A DNA stretch of 64,000 bases, taken from assembly GCA_038373885.1 (NCBI GenBank), contig JAWZYV010016594.1, positions 1-64,000 of the forward strand. Reading direction: 5' to 3'. Position 1 is the first letter of the stretch, and each line of letters opens with the position of its first letter. The notes beneath the pieces were generated by a model. It was given only the letters and a program-made list of their open reading frames with translations, did not search any database and had not been told where the DNA came from. The DNA comes from Cheiracanthium punctorium. Taxonomy: Eukaryota; Arthropoda; Arachnida; Araneae; Cheiracanthiidae. Made by a program: the position numbers and the translations under genes. Below are positions 59,090 through 64,000 of the stretch, piece after piece.

Positions 59090-59700
59090 GTTTTAAAAGC
59101 AGTTAAAATGCAATACCATCAGTCACAACAATGACTTTCTTTCGCACTCAGCATAAATTTCAAAATTAATTTTGAGGAGAAAAATGAATATTTCTTCTTG
59201 CTATCGCAACGAACAGCGTCTTTAGCAGCATATTATTTGCTAGCAAATCGATCTAGTTGCAAGCCGATAAAATAACGACTTAATCTCCTGAAACCACCTT
59301 ACAAAATTTTTAATTAAATTTTAACAGCATTTTTGTTATAATAAGTAAAAGTGGTACTTAGTCGTTGCACACATTGTTCAAAGACTTTCGCATGTATGCA
59401 TAACTTTTTAGGCTCTATTTTATTGTGGCAAAAAGTAAACAGTTAAGACATTGTTCTGCCAAATGGTGTTTTCGATATCAAGTAAAGAAATAATAAAATA
59501 CTAATCTCAGATGCATAGTCTTTTGAAACTAAAAGGTACTTGTTTTAAGTCTGAAGATTATTTTATATTTTTAGTTAAAATGAAGTGAGCTTTTCTTTTA
59601 GTTATGTTTTTAAAAACCTCTTATTAAACTTTTATCTTCCGTTTGCTTATAAATAAAATACATTACTTAGGTTTTAATTTAATAATAAGCCTTAACAGAT
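59090..59700. repeat. Old segmental duplication, copy 3 of the 47-60 kb series
   Basis: AATTTTGAGGAGAAA, AACAGCGTCTTTA, TAATCTCCTGAAACCACC and CTTTTTAGGCTCTATTTTAT follow the order of copies 1 and 2. Confidence 0.5.
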
Positions 59701-59739
59701 CTTATTATCGAAAGATTGTATTATGTAGTAAGCAAATCT

Positions 59740-59815
59740 ACTCGAGGGCTGTCTGATTAAGACGGTGTGACTTGAGAAGACTTTTAAGGGGTTCTAATGC
59801 ATTTTAATGTTAACG
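59740..59815 (-). repeat. SINE family H fragment
   Basis: AGACTTTTAAGGGGTTCTAA and the flanks only. Confidence 0.45.
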
Positions 59816-60912
59816 ATGTTTTGATGCACAAGTTTAAGTTATAATATAATACGGACTTTACTAATGTGTTTTGTGTTTACATTCAATATCGAACAATGCT
59901 TCATGAAACTACATGTTTTTGTTATAAAATAGCTTGCACATATTATTAGATACCGCTGAATTCACGTGAATAAGTCTTAAAATATAATTATAATCATTCT
60001 TATAATATTGTCTCGGGAACATGTTTGGAATGGGAAAAAAATGTGAGTATTGCTTATTATATTTTAACGTAGACATACTAGATATTTTAGGGTCGCAAGT
60101 TCTGTGAAAAACTTTAAATTTCATATCAGGAAAACCGAACTCCGAAAGTCCTTACCTATTGAAAATGGCAAAAAATAATTTTAATTCACGTTGGTGATAA
60201 TGCTATAAATCTCCCTCAAAACCCCATGTAACCAAGGAATGTTCAAATTGCCTTAATTGTTTTCTTAACACAAGACATGGAAATTAGTTGATAACCTTAA
60301 ACTGAGCATTGCTCCAGTACTAGTGAGCATTTATCTCTTTTTCACTGCTGCAACTACTTTTGCGATTTATGTACTAAGGCAGTCCGATAAGTCTGTACAA
60401 AGTCTAAACGATGGTTCCACTTTACTGTCTCAGGACTATATCCGTTTTCTAGCGATCTTCGGATATTTGTTGACTGTTTATTCTAAATATTTTTTTTTAA
60501 TAAAAGTTTCCTAAATGGACAGATCCCCTCCTCTCCACCCCCACCCGGCACAGTAGAGACAGAAAAGAAGAATCTTAACCTCGTTGCGTTATTACGTTAT
60601 TACTTTATTAACGTAAAAAGGTACTGTACTACACTGTAATAGAAAAAGATAGTCCATAAGTAACCAAACCTCACCGCCAGTACCTACATTTCATACACAC
60701 AAAAAGTTATATTTCCCCACAAAAAATTATATTTCTCCTCAAAAAATTATATTTTTAATTAATTTTTTTGTTTCTCTTTAACATTCTGTGCGAAAAAATA
60801 GAAGTTTTGTGTGATGCAGACGAGAAAAGTATGATAGAAATGCTCAAGTCTGTCCTTAAATATTCACCGCTGAATACAAAATGTGCACTAGGCAAAAGTA
60901 ATTTGTTTAATA
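59816..60912. other. Unassigned
   Basis: No supported gene. The 63-codon frame at 60323 contains a mariner-end-like AGGCAGTCCGATAAGT, and nothing else supports it. Confidence 0.45.
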
Positions 60913-60919
60913 CTTAAAT

Positions 60920-61100
60920 CTTAGATGCCAACTACTACGGAATATAATTAACCACCTTTTTAAAGAAGAATTTTCGGCTTAAAATATAGCAAAAATTTTA
61001 TACTGTGCGGCGAAGCTTGTTGCTATTTTGAAAAAATACTAAAAAGATGTACTGTTTACAAAAAGTGGTTAATTATATTCCGTAGTAGTTGGCACCTATC
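60920..61100. mobile_element. Family B MITE
   Basis: 7-bp duplication CTTAAAT (60913-60919, 61101-61107). The ends carry GCCAACTACTACGGAATATA on both arms. Confidence 0.9.
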
Positions 61101-61688
61101 CTTAAATAAACATTAACTGTAATAAAAAAAAGATTTTTAGTTTCATTTTCCCTTTGTATGCAAATTTTACGCTACAACAAAATATAACAGATACATAATG
61201 GCATTGTTATAATTGACTGCAGTTTGCTTTTTCTATGAATTTTTTTCTTACAGACGATCATACGTAACTGTTTTTTTTTTTTTTCAAAAGAGCTTTATTT
61301 GCTGTAAGAATTTGGATGACTACAAATGTAAACATACCAAAGTAAAAAGAACAAAGAGTCTAGAGATTGTTATAATGTTTATTTGATGATTAAGTTTTCA
61401 TCACAGATTGCGTGAACAAGATTCATTAAAGTATGGAGACTTCTTTTAAGGGGGGATTTTAGACATAATTCTTACGTCAAAAGGCATAATCATTATGGGA
61501 AAATATTTCTACTTTTTGTTTAAAATGTTTCGGCAGGGGAGGGGTTGCTTCCCTCCCTTTGCGTAGGCCACTCACAAGAGTATTTCACACAAATCCCTAT
61601 GTATGCGTGGACAGAATAAAAAAGTAAAACAAATCATTCAAGGATAAAGAGCGATAAATTAATCATATCAGCGTGATTTTTAGAACCG
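61101..61688. other. Unassigned A+T-rich stretch
   Basis: No supported gene or bounded element. Confidence 0.5.
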
Positions 61689-61885
61689 CACAGCTGCCAA
61701 CAATTCCGGAATGTAATTAACCACTTTTTGTAAACAGTTCCTCTAATAAAGAATTTTTGTCTTGAAACATGGCAAAATGTCTGAGTTTGGTTGTGGGCGT
61801 GGTTATCATTTTGAAATTTTTTTTTAAAAAAGCATACCGTTTACAAAAAGTGGTTAATTATATTCCGGAATTGTTGGCAGCTATG
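61689..61885. mobile_element. Family B MITE
   Basis: Both arms carry AGCTGCCAACAATTCCGGAA followed by TRTAATTAACCACTTTTTG. No clear duplication. Confidence 0.88.
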
Positions 61886-62497
61886 GAACAGCTGCCATTG
61901 ATCTACTTCGGATATAAAATCATAATTTAAAATAAATTTAAACTACTACAAATTTATCTTCTAGAACTATTTAGTATAAGTAAAAAAAAAATGTAAGTTT
62001 GTGTGCAAAAATATATTGGGATTTAAGCTAAGGTCGCAATTTTAACAAGATGAGAGGGGGGGAATTAAAAATGCAAAACAAATGGAATTGACTAATTTTA
62101 ACAGCTACATACTGTAGCAAAAGACTGAAGAGACAGAAAGAAAAATTTAATTTTGGCAGCGTGATAAAGAAAAATTTAGCATGAAGTTCACACATGTGAT
62201 AATAGATAGCGGCACCAAGATTAAGAAAAATTCAAGAGAAGGGGAAAATTTACAGTAGTTTAAGAACAGTGCTCTAATCTTGACGTCATAGCTATCCCGG
62301 CAAACATTAAAATGAACCGATTTCATGTATATCGATTTTAAACGTTGGTAAAAGTGGATAAGTAAGCGCACAACGTTCTTTTAACTGATTAAAATCGTTA
62401 GAAAATGGTTACAAAAGCGTCGCGACATCGTTTCTTTCAAAGGGTTTTAAAATGTTGGAAAATAGTGGCTTAATTGGTGCATTATCGGCTAGTTTTC
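61886..62497. other. Unassigned A+T-rich stretch
   Basis: Nothing recognised on either strand. Confidence 0.5.
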
Positions 62498-62503
62498 GTT
62501 ACG

Positions 62504-62691
62504 CATAGTTGAAACAATTCCGGACATATAATTAACCACTTTTTTTAAACAGTATATTTTTAGTATTTTCTTCGATAAAGCAACTAAGTTCCGCGAACAG
62601 TAAGTTCTGTCCTTAAAATTTCGCTATTTTCTAAAACAATTACTGTTTACAAAAAGTGGTTAATTATATGCCTGGAATTGTTTCAGCTATG
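62504..62691. mobile_element. Family B MITE
   Basis: 6-bp duplication GTTACG (62498-62503, 62692-62697). The arms carry TTGAAACAATTCCGGACATA on the left and CTGAAACAATTCCAGGCATA on the complement of the right. Confidence 0.9.
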
Positions 62692-62880
62692 GTTACGGCG
62701 AACGTGTTTAAAACGTTGGACACAGTGGGTGTTAAATCGGTGGAAAGCGATGGCACATTTGCGAATTTATTATGTTGTAGCTCGAAGTTTCTATGACGAA
62801 ACTCGATTCCGTGTTTGCAACATATTAAAAACGAAACAGTGCTACGTGGGCTACGTCGGCTACGCATGTGCAGCCTACGG

Positions 62881-63060
62881 AGTGTGAGCATTTTTAGGGG
62901 TTCTAACACGTATTTACGTTACGTCTGAAGAAAACCAAACCAAACTCCAGACCGTCGGATCGACAGCCGCACGATAGGTCCGAACCCGGAACTTTGACAT
63001 TGCAGCCATCTGCCATGTTCAGTGTCTTTATCCACTCGACGATGGTAAGGCCACGAGCGT
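62881..63060 (-). mobile_element. SINE family H, best copy
   Basis: On the minus strand there is a tRNA-like head with B box GGGTTCGGACC, preceded by ACATGGCAGATGGCTGCAAT. The 3' part has AACGTAAATACGTGTTAGAA-type sequence before CCCTAAAAATG. Confidence 0.7.
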
Positions 63061-63404
63061 TTTCAAAAATAGTTTGCACACCACATATAAAAGTCATGGT
63101 ATGTTCAAGGGAGTTATATATTAATAATTTAGGCTTCGTAAACTGTGGAAAACTCCACAGGGATGTATACGTATATGAACACTTGGAATCAAAGCTCCAA
63201 CTTTCCAAAATGCAGCCGTGTCAGGTTCTTCTCATTCTTGACTTTGTTTCCAAATAATTATTTAAATAATATTTTAGATACTTATATTGTATTGCTATTT
63301 ATATATAACACAAAAAGCACATATTTTTTTATATACTACTTATAATCTATATCATATTTGTTCCTTGTTTCTTTTCACATCTTTCTATAAGTAAGTGGGT
63401 TCTT

Positions 63405-63993
63405 ACAACACCTCCTAGATATAGAAGGCTCAGAACAGAAGATTTTACGTCATTACTAGGTCTTCTAAGACTACGTCATCACAGTTTTGGTTTCATAAAG
63501 GAAAACTATTTAAAATTTCTGGCGAATGATACAAATTTTAGAAGTTAAAGATAAAAATCAAAATACCTTTCTGATAAAAAATTATCTATTTTAATGTATT
63601 TCTATACCATATTATATAATTAGTGATATTTAAAATTTCCTATTTGTCGTAAAATTAAATTTTGTATCTTAAATCAGAGATGCCAAGTCTCCCGCTTTTT
63701 TCGGGAGATTTCCCACCACAATTTTTAGACAGTTTTATTTTGCATTAAATATTTGGACTTATTTTAAGCATAAGTTTGTAAGTAAAAATTAGTGGTGGGA
63801 AATCTCTCGAAAAAAGCGGGAGACTTGGCATCTCTGTTAAATCATTAAAATGTTTTATGCGGAGTAAATTCACCATAAACTTTGAACAGTTTTACTTTGT
63901 GAAAATAAATATGTGATGACGTCATTTTAGTGACCCCTAGTGATGACGTAAAAGTTTCTGTTCTGAGGCATCGTATATCTAGCAAGTGTTGGT
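63405..63993. mobile_element. Family C MITE, copy 5, split by a family A copy
   Basis: The left end CAACACCTCCTAGATATAGA and right end TATATCTAGCAAGTGTTG. Arms carry ACGTCATTACTAGG and GATGACGTCATTTTAGTG. The interior is interrupted at 63675-63836. Confidence 0.8.
63675..63836. mobile_element. Family A MITE inserted in family C
   Basis: 6-bp duplication TTAAAT (63669-63674, 63837-63842). Both arms read CAGAGATGCCAAGTCTCCCG. The interior runs in the opposite orientation to the copy at 52961. Confidence 0.9.
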
Positions 63994-64000
63994 ACTTACC

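Noticed and set aside
60376..60400. Mariner-like terminal sequence
   Set aside because: A short match to a remembered mariner end, with no partner end and no transposase nearby.
1..64000. CRISPR arrays, bacterial promoters, rRNA genes or intact tRNA genes
   Set aside because: No regularly spaced repeat-spacer pattern and no rRNA core. The tRNA-like boxes belong to SINE heads without a foldable full tRNA that I could confirm.

Overview
This window looks like A+T-rich intergenic DNA from an animal nuclear genome, almost entirely made of mobile elements in various states of decay. There is no bacterial-style gene density, no operon and no long open host gene. The elements present are Penelope-like retroelement pieces with a GIY-YIG endonuclease domain, non-LTR retrotransposon RNase H fragments, a Tc1-type transposase relic, several tRNA-derived SINE families and many short inverted-repeat DNA elements. 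The flavour of the RNase H and Tc1 relics suggests an arthropod, probably a chelicerate such as a spider. That assignment is recognition from memory, not a database result.

Layout. 1-6.4 kb: mostly featureless A+T-rich DNA with a minus-strand LINE relic (2.6-3.25 kb) and MITE fragments near 4.7-4.9 kb. 6.43-20.44 kb: a nested composite. An inverted pair of Penelope-like copies, flanked by a 14-bp direct repeat, is interrupted in its left arm by a 12,453-bp element (7088-19540). That element has short terminal inverted repeats, a TA duplication, clusters of CACTCTT-type subterminal repeats, large internal direct and inverted A+T-rich repeats, and possibly a small multi-exon gene. 20.4-32.9 kb: decayed MITEs, a tandem array, a 0.9-kb fold-back element and a candidate small membrane-protein gene at 27.9 kb with a promoter-like start. 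32.9-34 kb: SINE, tRNA-like and LINE relics side by side. 34-43 kb: mostly featureless, with diverged internal duplications and two SINEs. 43-64 kb: very dense in short inverted-repeat elements of four families (A-D below), several nested in one another, plus SINEs, a Tc1 relic and old duplications with a spacing of about 4 kb.

Family names used here. A: about 160-bp elements with ends like CATAGCTGCCAACTC and inner GGGAGATTTCCCACCA. B: about 165-200-bp elements with ends like CATAGCTGCCAAC and inner ATAATTAACCACTTTTTG. C: about 430-bp elements with ends like CCTCCTAGATATAGAAAGCC and TGACGTCA palindromes. D: about 210-bp near-palindromes with CGGTGCTGACATTTTGGTCA and GTCATGTGACC. E-H: SINE families. 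Apart from the Penelope-like ORF fragment, no coding call is strong.

The most interesting items are the 12.45-kb element, the precisely bounded inverted Penelope dimer, and the copy-specific but within-copy matching terminal repeats of families A and B, where the two ends of one copy agree with each other and differ from other copies.
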